A DNA stretch of 64,000 nucleotides from NCBI GenBank assembly GCA_017428385.1, contig JAFRQX010000013.1, positions 62,001 to 126,000 of the forward strand. The letters run 5' to 3'. The notes beneath the pieces were generated by a model. The model saw only the letters and a list, made by a program, of their open reading frames with translations. It made no database searches and was not told the DNA's origin. The position numbers and the translations under genes were made by a program. Shown piece after piece: positions 25,758 to 33,406 of the stretch (its first letter is position 1; every line of letters starts with the position of its first letter). Source of the DNA: Clostridia bacterium. Its GTDB lineage: Bacteria > Bacillota > Clostridia > Christensenellales > Aristaeellaceae.

Positions 25758-26714
25758 TCAGAACTTCAGGTTTCTGATCGCTTCCACCAGGTTCCTGCCG
25801 TAGACTTCCGCTCCCAGCGCATTGGGATGGAGATTGTCCAGGAAGTACTCCGGAAGGTGCGGAACCAGTCTGAACCCGTCAACCACTTTCACATTGGAAT
25901 AACGGCCGGCGATCGCTTTCACGTTTTCGCAGAAGCGGATCAGCACGGGAATCTGTTCCGGCAAATCCCCGCGCCATAGGGGTGAAATGCAAAGAATCGG
26001 GATCCGTTCTCCGTAAATTCCGATCAGCGTTTCATAGTATTCTTCCACGTCTTTCATGGTTTCACAGCCGAACTGGTTTGTTCCCAGGGCCACAATAATC
26101 TTGTCCGGTGTATAGCCTTCCATCTTCATCAGGGACTTTTTGTCATAGACGTATCCGCCGATTCCCTGGTTGATGATGTCGTAGTTCAGGATCCTGTTGG
26201 CCACGCTGACGTACGTCATCGCGGAGCGAAGCGGTCCGTAGCCCTGGGTAATCGAATCCCCGAGCCACAGCACCTTTTCATTCTTGCGCGCCGGAGTAAA
26301 GGATCCGTCAATCTCGCAGTTGCGGATCAGCACGGTCGCGTCCGCAGGAAGATAAATCACAATATCCTTTTTCCCTTCCGGAAGCTTCCATTCCAGCTTT
26401 CCTTCCTTCGGCAGGTCCTTCACGTAACGGATTTCGGTAATCAGTCTGTCAACCATCAGTTCAAAGGAGTCCGGGGATCCCTCCCAGATAAATTTGTATT
26501 CAAAGGAAATCGTCCGGGCGTCCGTGGTCATCTCCAGCGTCTTGGCGGTAGTGGCCAGGCACCGGTCATACCAGAAATCCAGTCCGATCTTGATGCAGGA
26601 TTCAAAATATGCCACCTGCTCCTTCGAATACTGGAACGCCTGCAGCCAGCCGTCTTCTGTCTCATCAAAAGTATAGGCGCCGAAATAAATGCTTTGCAAT
26701 TCCTTGTTTGTCAT
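25758..26714 (-). CDS. SGNH/GDSL hydrolase with N-terminal beta domain
   Basis: 318 residues, no signal peptide. Residues 1-140 look like a beta-sandwich of the kind that precedes carbohydrate esterase SGNH domains. The catalytic part has LGDSITQGYG (Ser154), INQGIGG, VALGTNQFG and DNLHPNALG (Asp293, His296), the four blocks of the fold. It likely removes acyl groups from sugars or similar esters. It is separate from the carbohydrate genes at 39-52 kb. Confidence 0.88.
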   Translation of the reverse strand: MTNKELQSIYFGAYTFDETEDGWLQAFQYSKEQVAYFESCIKIGLDFWYDRCLATTAKTLEMTTDARTISFEYKFIWEGSPDSFELMVDRLITEIRYVKDLPKEGKLEWKLPEGKKDIVIYLPADATVLIRNCEIDGSFTPARKNEKVLWLGDSITQGYGPLRSAMTYVSVANRILNYDIINQGIGGYVYDKKSLMKMEGYTPDKIIVALGTNQFGCETMKDVEEYYETLIGIYGERIPILCISPLWRGDLPEQIPVLIRFCENVKAIAGRYSNVKVVDGFRLVPHLPEYFLDNLHPNALGAEVYGRNLVEAIRNLKF

Positions 26715-26851
26715 GATCGTTTTCCTCCAGTGTCATTAACTGCGAATATACCATGTGTATAGCCGGAAATCAACAATATCACAAAAAGCGAGAAGCGACA
26801 GCAACAAATGACAGGCTGCTGGAACAGTTCATCAGAATGATCTTTTATTTA

Positions 26852-26882
26852 TTGACTTGAAGTCAACTCTATGGTTTAAGAT
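26852..26882 (+). promoter_or_regulatory. Promoter with 19-bp spacer, MerR-type layout
   Basis: TTGACT (26852-26857) and TAAGAT (26877-26882) are 19 bases apart, with a dyad TTGACTTGAAGTCAA over the -35 and a weaker repeat into the spacer. Over-long spacers with such dyads are typical of MerR-family-activated promoters. It reads into the GH3 stub. Confidence 0.5.
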
Positions 26883-26918
26883 ATTTAAAACAATTGTCGA
26901 AGGAAAAGAGGTCAGCAT

Positions 26919-27184
26919 ATGGACAGAAATACCCCTTTGTATGATACAGGCCTTTCGAACGAAGCCCGTGCGAAATGGCTCGTTTCCCAAATGTCGGTTG
27001 AGGAAAAGTTCAGCTGGTTCTCCCTGCGGGTCCGGAACGACCGTCTGGGGATCATCGCCTCCACCTGCGGCGGCGAGGGAGCCCACGGCGTTCAGGCCCG
27101 GGCCGGTCAGGGAGAGCTGTATCCGCCGACGCCCACGACTTCCTTTACCCAGCCCATCGGTATGGCCGCAACTTTTGACCGTGG
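26919..27184 (+). pseudogene. 5' stub of a GH3 beta-glucosidase-like gene
   Basis: The first ~88 codons read like the start of a glycoside hydrolase family 3 enzyme: WLVSQMSVEEKFSWFSL, GGEGAHGVQARAGQ, then SFTQPIGMAATFDR. A whole enzyme would have 700 or more residues. Right after TFDR the sequence turns into a dispersed repeat (27183-27213) and a decayed tRNA-Leu 3' end, and the frame closes at 27332 with unrelated residues. AGAGG lies before the ATG at 26919. The gene was evidently cut when the neighbouring segment was acquired or rearranged. Confidence 0.8.
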
Positions 27185-27284
27185 AGACATGGGACGGTTC
27201 TCTGTCTCCTTTTTCTTCCCGGCAGCAAAAGGGCTTCCTGGATTCCCAAGAGCTCTTGCGTGTGAGGAAACAGGATTTACAACT
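27183..27284. repeat. Direct repeat, left copy: dyad element plus decayed tRNA-Leu 3' end
   Basis: 27183-27213 matches 30928-30958 at 30 of 31 bases. It is followed by a decayed copy of the tRNA-Leu terminator and 3' end (CAAGAGCTCTT at 27247, then CGTG...GGAAACAGGA). The right copy is at 30928-31029, at nearly constant offset (3745 to 3749 bp). Confidence 0.8.
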
Positions 27285-27348
27285 CGTTTACATCAACCGC
27301 CTGTCCTTTCACGCAGCGGCATGGTATACTGACCCGGGTGATTGATTT

Positions 27349-28011
27349 ATGCAGGAACGCATCCTGATCGTCGAGGACGATCCGGCCATTTCCCGTCTCA
27401 TTGAAATGAATCTTAGCCTGTCCGGATACCGCACCTGCTGCGCGGCGGACGGAAACCAGGCAGTGGAAGCCCTCCGGGGGCAGGAATTCGACCTGGCCCT
27501 GTGTGACATTATGCTTCCGGGACTGGACGGATTTGAACTGCTGCCTTATATGAAGGAAAAGAATATCCCGGTCATCTACATCTCCGCAAAGGCGGGTGTG
27601 CAGAGCCGTGTCATGGGCCTGCGCCTGGGGGCGGAGGACTATCTGGTCAAACCTTTCGATATTCTGGAACTGCTGGTCCGGATGGAAAAAGTCCTGGCCC
27701 GCTCGCAAAAGCAGCCCCGTATCCTGGCTTGGCGGGACATCCTGGCAGACACTGCCAGCCGGAAAGTCATCCGGAACGGGGAGGAGGTCTCCCTCAAACC
27801 CATGGAATTTGATCTCCTGACAGCTTTCCTGCAGCACCCTGGCATCGTCCTGACCCGTGAAGATCTGTTGCAGCGGGTTTGGGGAGACGAGTTTATCGGG
27901 GAAACCCGTACGTTGGACGTGCATGTGGCTTCCCTGCGGAAAAAGCTGAACCTGAACCGGGAGCTTGCCACGGTATATAAAATCGGATACAGGCTGGAGG
28001 CGCAGACATGA
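27349..28011 (+). CDS. OmpR-family response regulator
   Basis: 220 residues. Receiver domain with acidic pocket (VEDDPA), phosphoacceptor Asp53 in LCDIMLPGLDG and Lys101 in YLVKPFD, then a winged-helix DNA-binding domain (RNGEEVSLKPMEFDLL, RTLDVHVASLRKKL). It would control genes under its partner kinase, whose gene overlaps it by 4 bp. The ribosome site (GGGTGATTG) is modest. A TATACT box at about 27324 may be its promoter. The pair lies inside the segment bounded by ~100-bp direct repeats. Confidence 0.94.
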   Translation: MQERILIVEDDPAISRLIEMNLSLSGYRTCCAADGNQAVEALRGQEFDLALCDIMLPGLDGFELLPYMKEKNIPVIYISAKAGVQSRVMGLRLGAEDYLVKPFDILELLVRMEKVLARSQKQPRILAWRDILADTASRKVIRNGEEVSLKPMEFDLLTAFLQHPGIVLTREDLLQRVWGDEFIGETRTLDVHVASLRKKLNLNRELATVYKIGYRLEAQT

Positions 28012-29432
28012 AATTGTGGCTGAAACAGACGCTGATCACCCTCTTCGTGGTCCTTCTTTCCGTGAGCCTCTGCCTGTACTTCTTTGTGGCCCGGGAAACA
28101 AAGAGCCTGCTGGAGCGGGCCTGCATCGCCGGAAATCACGAAACTGCTCTGTTTGCCGGTCACCTTTCCACCCTGAACCGGGAAAGCTCCGTTTCCTCCG
28201 ATTCAGATCCCGTCGTCCGGCAGGCCCTGCTGCAGTATACCTTTGACAACCATGCCCGCCTGCTGTCGAGCGGCAGTACCGCCTGGTCCTTGGCACTGGA
28301 CGGGCAGTATCTGTCCAACGCTTCCCTTTACCACCCCTTGTCTGTCCTGCCCTTCCCGGAAGAAGCAGAAAGCGCCTCCATGATCCTGCGGAAAAGCAAC
28401 ACCCCCGTGCTCATTTCCGCCCGCAGGCTGGACGTTCTGAACCTGACCGCCGTCATCTACCGCTCAGCGGATATTTCAGATACCTACGCCCATATTGACG
28501 AACTGACCCGCCTGGCCCAGCTGGCCCTCCTGGGATGCCTGCTGCTGTGCCTGCTCCTGCTGCCTGCCGTTCTGCGGCGGACGCTGCGTCCCTTGCGAAA
28601 GCTCACCGAAATCACAGAGAAGATTGCCGGAGGCGAGTATGATCTGCGTTCCGGCCTGCAGGCCGGAGACGAGGTCGGGGACCTCTCCCGTTCCTTTGAT
28701 CACATGGCAGAGACCGTGCAGCAGAAAATTTCCGACCTGGAAGAAACCTCCCGGCGGCGGGAATTGCTGCTGGGTGCCTTAACCCATGAGATGAAGACTC
28801 CCATGACGGCAATCCTCGGATTCTCGGGAAGCCTGCTGTCCATGCCTCTTTCTGAAAAGGAGCGCATGGAGGCAGCCTATGAGATCAACGAAGCAGCCCG
28901 GCGCACAGACCGCCTGTCCCGGAAGATGATGCAGCTCATCTCTCTTCAGGAAAACCCCGCAACCCTGAAAAGCACCGTCGGTGCCGGGGAACTGCTGGAC
29001 AAGGTCCGGCAGACCCTTATTCCTGCCGCTGAAGAGAAGAAAATCACCCTGAAGGCGGAAGCTTTCACGGACACCCTCACCGGGGATCCGGACCTGCTCT
29101 TCTCCCTGCTGTCCAACCTTACGGACAACGCCCTGAAGGCCAGTCCGGAAAGCACCGAAATCACCCTCACCGCCCGGCGGGAAAACAGCAGCCAGATCCT
29201 CTCTGTGGCGGATCACGGCAGCGGCATCCCAGCGGACCACCTGGCTCTGGTTACAGAGCCCTTCTACCGGGTGGACAAAGCCCGCAGCCGGAAGCTGGGT
29301 GGTGCCGGCCTGGGTCTGAGCCTGTGTCAGATGATTGCCCGGACCCATGACGGAACGCTCCAAATTGAAAGCGAGCCCGATAAAGGCACAACGGTTAGCA
29401 TGATCTGGCCCGGAGAGGAGGAAGCCGAATGA
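28008..29432 (+). CDS. Membrane sensor histidine kinase
   Basis: 474 residues. Two membrane helices (about 8-27 and 170-190) flank an extracellular sensor; a HAMP domain follows (about 188-245). The H box is ALTHEMKTPMTAILGF with His260; the N box (NLTDNALKAS), G1 (VADHGSGI) and G2 (GGAGLGLSL) are all present. It should phosphorylate the regulator encoded just upstream. A tiny membrane protein gene overlaps its stop codon. The signal is unknown. Confidence 0.94.
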   Translation: MKLWLKQTLITLFVVLLSVSLCLYFFVARETKSLLERACIAGNHETALFAGHLSTLNRESSVSSDSDPVVRQALLQYTFDNHARLLSSGSTAWSLALDGQYLSNASLYHPLSVLPFPEEAESASMILRKSNTPVLISARRLDVLNLTAVIYRSADISDTYAHIDELTRLAQLALLGCLLLCLLLLPAVLRRTLRPLRKLTEITEKIAGGEYDLRSGLQAGDEVGDLSRSFDHMAETVQQKISDLEETSRRRELLLGALTHEMKTPMTAILGFSGSLLSMPLSEKERMEAAYEINEAARRTDRLSRKMMQLISLQENPATLKSTVGAGELLDKVRQTLIPAAEEKKITLKAEAFTDTLTGDPDLLFSLLSNLTDNALKASPESTEITLTARRENSSQILSVADHGSGIPADHLALVTEPFYRVDKARSRKLGGAGLGLSLCQMIARTHDGTLQIESEPDKGTTVSMIWPGEEEAE

Positions 29433-29587
29433 GCAGAAAAAGCATCCTGGCCATCCTGGTGATTCTCCTGCTGGTCACTGCATCCCTTCTGGGTCTACCC
29501 CGGATGGTCCGACGGATTGAAGAACAGACGGAATCCGCTCCGGTCGTCGTCACCTGCACCCCGGACCCGTTTCTGTCTGGAGAATAA
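29429..29587 (+). CDS. 52-residue membrane-anchored peptide coupled to the histidine kinase
   Basis: The ATG overlaps the kinase stop (ATGA), so it is translated by coupling. It has a basic start (MSRKS), one hydrophobic helix (ILAILVILLLVTASLLGL, residues 6-23) and a short outer tail with EEQTESAPVVV. It could be a small anchor or regulator of the kinase. No family recognised. It is short, but the position and clean one-helix pattern favour a real gene. Confidence 0.65.
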   Translation: MSRKSILAILVILLLVTASLLGLPRMVRRIEEQTESAPVVVTCTPDPFLSGE

Positions 29588-29680
29588 ACAAACTGTTTAC
29601 AAGCTGCTTACAAACTGCTTACTCCCTGATGAATACTTCGGCCTTGCTGCCGTGTTACCTTAATGCCGGAGGTGATAAGC

Positions 29681-30799
29681 ATGAAAAAAATGCTGTCCGT
29701 AATTCTGGTTCTCTGTCTGCTCCTGCCCTGCGCTGCCCTGGCACAATCCGTCCGGGGAAAAATCAAGGCCCCGTCTCATCTGTTCACGTCCTGGTCCAGC
29801 CCCTCCGGCAAATCAATGGTCTACGTGAACGCACCGGTGGTGATCCCGGAAGTGGAAAAAATCCCGCTGTATCGCACGTCCCCCTGTGCTGTCCCGGAGG
29901 AAACCGTCAATGCCGCCCTGAAGTTTTTCGGTCTGGAGAACATTCCCCGGGAGCAGCTAGAGTGGGACTCTTTAGACGAGCTGAATGTGACGGGATATAT
30001 GTGGCATGATACTGAAAACGATCAGTGGATCACTACCGATCTCTCCACCTGGATTCCGCTGGATAACCGCATTGAACACACCTCGCTCGATTTCAGCTTC
30101 CATCAGGCTGATAACCAAAGCCACGCTGTTCCTTCCGAAGACAAAGCCCGGAAGCTGGCGGATGATCTGGTGAACACCGTTTTCCCTGGCCACGTATATT
30201 ACAGCACAGATAAATTCATGGATCCGCAGGCGCTGCCCTACCGGGCTTCCTACTCGCAGGAAGAGGGCAATCATGCATCGGACGACGAAGGTGACTACGG
30301 ATACCGCTTCCACTATGTTTCCAAAGTCGGTGCGATCCCTCTGGCCCATGTGTATTGCACTGCCGACACCGGCTACCAAAGCGATGACGGTTCCTACAAC
30401 TACGCCATGCCCTATGAAGTTCTGGATGTGGACGTAGGGGCGGACGGCATCTTCCAGTTCCGCTGGGAGAGCCCCTTCACGCTGGGTGAAATGATAAGCG
30501 ATGACTGCAAGCTTCTGTCCTTTAAAAAGATCCTGGGCATCCTCGGCGTTTTGGCGCCCAAAGAAGTGTCCCGCTACGAAAATTCCGGAGACCATGCCAA
30601 CATCCTGATCGACCGGATTGAACTGTCCTATATGATCCTTCCCGATAAGGATAATCCCGAATCCCACATCCTGACACCCGTCTGGGATTTCTTCGGTTCC
30701 CACACTTTCTGCGAAGACTGGTACGATGAGACTGACATGCCCTATTTCACCATCAACGCCATTGACGGCACGGTCATTGACCGGGAGTATGCCCGATAA
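29681..30799 (+). CDS. Secreted protein of unknown function beside the two-component system
   Basis: 372 residues from the ATG at 29681, preceded by GGAGG. Clear signal peptide (MKKMLSVILVLCLLLPCAALA, cleavage near ALA-QS); the LPCAAL motif has no glycine or alanine directly before Cys in lipobox order, so a plain secreted protein is more likely. The mature part is acidic and rich in Asp, Tyr and Trp. The C-terminal motif AIDGTVIDREYAR resembles PepSY- or YycI-like ends. It may be a sensor partner or target of the upstream kinase pair. I do not recognise the family. Confidence 0.75.
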   Translation: MKKMLSVILVLCLLLPCAALAQSVRGKIKAPSHLFTSWSSPSGKSMVYVNAPVVIPEVEKIPLYRTSPCAVPEETVNAALKFFGLENIPREQLEWDSLDELNVTGYMWHDTENDQWITTDLSTWIPLDNRIEHTSLDFSFHQADNQSHAVPSEDKARKLADDLVNTVFPGHVYYSTDKFMDPQALPYRASYSQEEGNHASDDEGDYGYRFHYVSKVGAIPLAHVYCTADTGYQSDDGSYNYAMPYEVLDVDVGADGIFQFRWESPFTLGEMISDDCKLLSFKKILGILGVLAPKEVSRYENSGDHANILIDRIELSYMILPDKDNPESHILTPVWDFFGSHTFCEDWYDETDMPYFTINAIDGTVIDREYAR

Positions 30800-30842
30800 A
30801 CCCAAAAACGCAGACAGAAAAACAGAGACAGAAAATGCAATC

Positions 30843-30876
30843 AGGAGACAGGGATGCAGTTCCCTGCCTCCTTTTT
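30843..30876 (+). terminator. Terminator of the secreted-protein gene
   Basis: Twelve-bp stem with one mismatch (30843-30854 and 30861-30872), followed by TTTTT. It shares the GGAGACAGG core of the dispersed repeat that follows. Confidence 0.75.
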
Positions 30877-30890
30877 ATTGTGCCGGAAGC

Positions 30891-31029
30891 GGGAGACAGG
30901 GGACGGTTCTCGGGAGACAGGGGACCGGGAGACAGGGGACGGTTCTCTGTCTCCTTTTGAAGTGTAAAAACATAAAAAAAGAGCTCTTGATCTCTCAAGA
31001 GCTCTTACGTGCGGGAAACAGGACTTGAA
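30891..31029. repeat. GGGAGACAGGGGA repeats and tRNA-Leu 3'-end remnant (right copy)
   Basis: Three copies of GGGAGACAGGGGA start at 30891, 30912 and 30927; the last ends in a dyad (GTTCTCTGTCTCC). Next comes the hairpin AGAGCTCTTGA/TCAAGAGCTCT and then 23 bases (31007-31029) identical to the 3' end of the intact tRNA-Leu at 34845-34867. It is therefore both the right direct repeat of the 27.2-31.0 kb segment and the far border of the 31.0-34.8 kb stretch. Confidence 0.85.
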
Positions 31030-31365
31030 TTCTAGTGAGGTGATCAACTCTAAAAAAGAGCGCTCAAGAATGGACAATCCGGTTAACCATATGAAACCAT
31101 ATTGAACAAGAACACCAAAGAACAAATAACACCAATCAACTCTGGTAGTGGTACAGAGACTGCGGTATGCTGTAAGATTAGCTTAAGTCTTTGATTGTTC
31201 CGTTTAACCCAAGTATTTAGGTAAAGTTATGTAATAATACGACCATCCACTGATATACTAACACATTAGGGCAAATGTAAAACTGATGGCTTTTATGTGC
31301 TTTGTACTTGGGCGACACTTGTAATTACCAACTTCATCGGTAAGGATGAAAGGCTATTCATCCAT
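31030..31365. other. Non-coding start of the AT-rich stretch beside tRNA-Leu
   Basis: About 335 bp with no supported gene. It opens with a further decayed GAGCGCTCAAG hairpin (near 31055) and then becomes AT-rich. No integrase or recombinase frame is seen. Confidence 0.5.
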
Positions 31366-32031
31366 TCATCCCAACTCATTTTTCCGTTGTTCCTGGTCAA
31401 AACGCCTTTTGCTCTCCACCACTGCGTCCAGCATTCTATAATGCAATTTTACAAAATGAACAAAAGCATCGGCACATTCAAGCAGTGGTTCATTCCTCTT
31501 TTCTGGCAGTGCATGCCCTATATGAAATGATATACTACAATTATCACCAATTTCAGCAACAGTCTGATAAAACGCCTTTGAAGACAGGTGAATAAACCCG
31601 CTGGCTTGACCATAAACCTGTGCAAATTGGTCATCAATTTTACTGATCTCATCTTTCAGATGTCCATCTGTCATTTTCTGACCTGTGATGTCTTTTTCAT
31701 TTTTGATCGGATCACCGCTAATAATGCAATCAATCACCTTTTCTTTATCCGCCGCAATAAAAGCTGCGTATGTCCGCAGGCAGTTGTCCATCTGCAATCT
31801 CAGAAGCGCCCCGGCGCAGGTCAGATTTCGCTCTTTCAACATAGGAATCACACCATCGATCAGACGAAGGCAGCGGTCAAGCGAAGCACAGAAAAATAGA
31901 TCATCCTTTGTTAAATTCTCTCCATAGATACCTATTGCGATAGCTATTCCTTGAGTACGTAGTTTTTCTAGCGCTTGTTCATGTCTTTCCAGTATCTCAA
32001 AATAGACTTCATTATTCATAGCTTTTTCCAA
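31366..32031 (-). CDS. Helical protein of unknown function, possibly HEPN/DUF5677-like
   Basis: 221 residues if begun at the TTG at 32031; the ATG at 32019 gives 217. Mostly helical, with CRLIDGVIPMLKERN and LLRLQMDNCLRTYAAF followed later by SGFIHLSSKAFYQ. Such long helices with a late His are reminiscent of HEPN/DUF5677-like proteins, but I am not certain. The same frame stays open upstream and encodes a piece resembling the tail of HsdS (32020-32088), so the gene may have arisen by fusion to, or insertion behind, a type I restriction gene. AT-rich, foreign to its surroundings. Confidence 0.6.
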   Translation of the reverse strand: MEKAMNNEVYFEILERHEQALEKLRTQGIAIAIGIYGENLTKDDLFFCASLDRCLRLIDGVIPMLKERNLTCAGALLRLQMDNCLRTYAAFIAADKEKVIDCIISGDPIKNEKDITGQKMTDGHLKDEISKIDDQFAQVYGQASGFIHLSSKAFYQTVAEIGDNCSISFHIGHALPEKRNEPLLECADAFVHFVKLHYRMLDAVVESKRRFDQEQRKNELG

Positions 32032-32088
32032 TTCATTGCACGTAGCTAACAGTTCATTAACACGATCGATGATACGTTGCTGTTCAGT
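32020..32088 (-). pseudogene. Fragment resembling the C-terminal tail of HsdS
   Basis: In frame with and just upstream of the 221-residue protein, the minus strand reads TEQQRIIDRVNELLATCNEL. This matches the well-known conserved end of type I restriction specificity subunits (EQ-RIV-KVDELM-LCD-LE pattern). No other hsd gene lies in the window. Confidence 0.5.
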
Positions 32089-32173
32089 AAGTGTGGAAGA
32101 AGAACTAATGCAGGTCGAAAACGAATGATATATTATTTTATAATAATATGGAGACTGTTCATAGCCATCCGTT

Positions 32174-33306
32174 TTATTTTGTTTGTTTTTCGACTATTTC
32201 GACGCATCTGATTGCATATTCAACAGCTTTCCTTTCCATTTTTGAGAATGAGAATTGGGATAACTTCAAGTCCTTTAAAATGGAAAGCCAGTCCGTCATG
32301 CTTTCTATGTTTTCAACTAAATATTCACTAGGAACTGTGATTTCATCCAGATTGGCATCTATACATTTTTTAGATCTCTGTGTGCATAGTTTAAAGTGAA
32401 TATCTTCGCAGTTCCCTTTGTAAAAAGTAAACACTCTATTTGCGAATGTTTTTTTTCTGTATCGTTGTGTAAATTATAATATAGTATGCTTGTAATGGCA
32501 TCTATATTGCTACGATTTGGATATAGTGTATCAAAGAAATCTGCACAAATACGTATTGACTTCCATGTTCTTATATACTTTCCATGAACATCGTATTCAT
32601 TCAGCATCTTATTCCTTCCAAGATTTGCTCTGCTCGTTCCAGTTCCATGGCGTGCATTTTCAGAACTTGTAACCCATTCCAGATTATCTACGCATGAATT
32701 TGCTTTATCTTCATCAATATGATTAACAAGAGGTTTGTTCTCCGGATTCGGAATAAACTGTTTTGCAACCAATACATGAGCAAAACGGAACTTGCTTTTT
32801 CCATCTATCTTTAAGGTATAAACCCAGTAGCCTTCATGTGCGTGTTTTTTTACTAATCTATGAGTAGTCTTATTTCGGATTTGCCCCATCTTATTGATTT
32901 CATAAAGTTCAGGGCATTCTAATAATGGATAAAAATCAAAGTACTCTTTGGGTTTGCGAATGCTATGAGATGAATAGTATTCTTTTTCAGCCGTATCATC
33001 ATCGACCCATGCCAAGTTTTCAGCACAACAGTTATCCTGATTCCCATCTAAATGCACCAATAACAGGTTTGAAGTATCAGTTTGTTGAGGCAAAAAAGCT
33101 TCAGCAACTATTCCATCCACATCCGGCTCCACATTTTTTCCGTTGTCATCAATAATGTGAATGATATATCTTCTATATTTCCTATAAGCTTTTATGATAT
33201 TACCAGTTTTTGTATTTCTTATTTGACCCATTGGATTTACTTGATATTGGGGATACTTTTCAATTGTTACCCAGCTGTCTTGCTCATTCACATTTTCTTT
33301 TGTCAT
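32174..33306 (-). pseudogene. NUMOD4/HNH endonuclease-like gene, frameshifted copy
   Basis: From 33306 the frame reads like its neighbour at 33407-34561: NUMOD4 (WVTIEKYPQYQVNPMGQIRN), an HNH-like unit (LLLVHLDGNQDNCCAENLAW), a second NUMOD4 and HNH (VNHIDEDKANSCVDNLEWV). At about 32450, one base is missing beside a run of eight A on the coding strand, compared with the intact copy. The reading then drifts to a stop at 32359, while the proper C terminus continues in another frame to 32174. It is either broken or rescued by slippage on the A run. GAGG lies before the ATG. Confidence 0.85.
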
Positions 33307-33406
33307 AACAACCTCACGATAAAGCTAGTCATTATTATCAATATATAGTAATGTGATAAAATGAAAACATACTTTTTTTCAGCAAAAATCTTAGATAGCA
33401 GTGCTT

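Noticed and set aside
30700..31125. Short open frames over the GGGAGACAGGGGA repeats
   Set aside because: They are created by the repeat itself (Pro/Ser/Arg-rich reading), lack ribosome sites and overlap a terminator.
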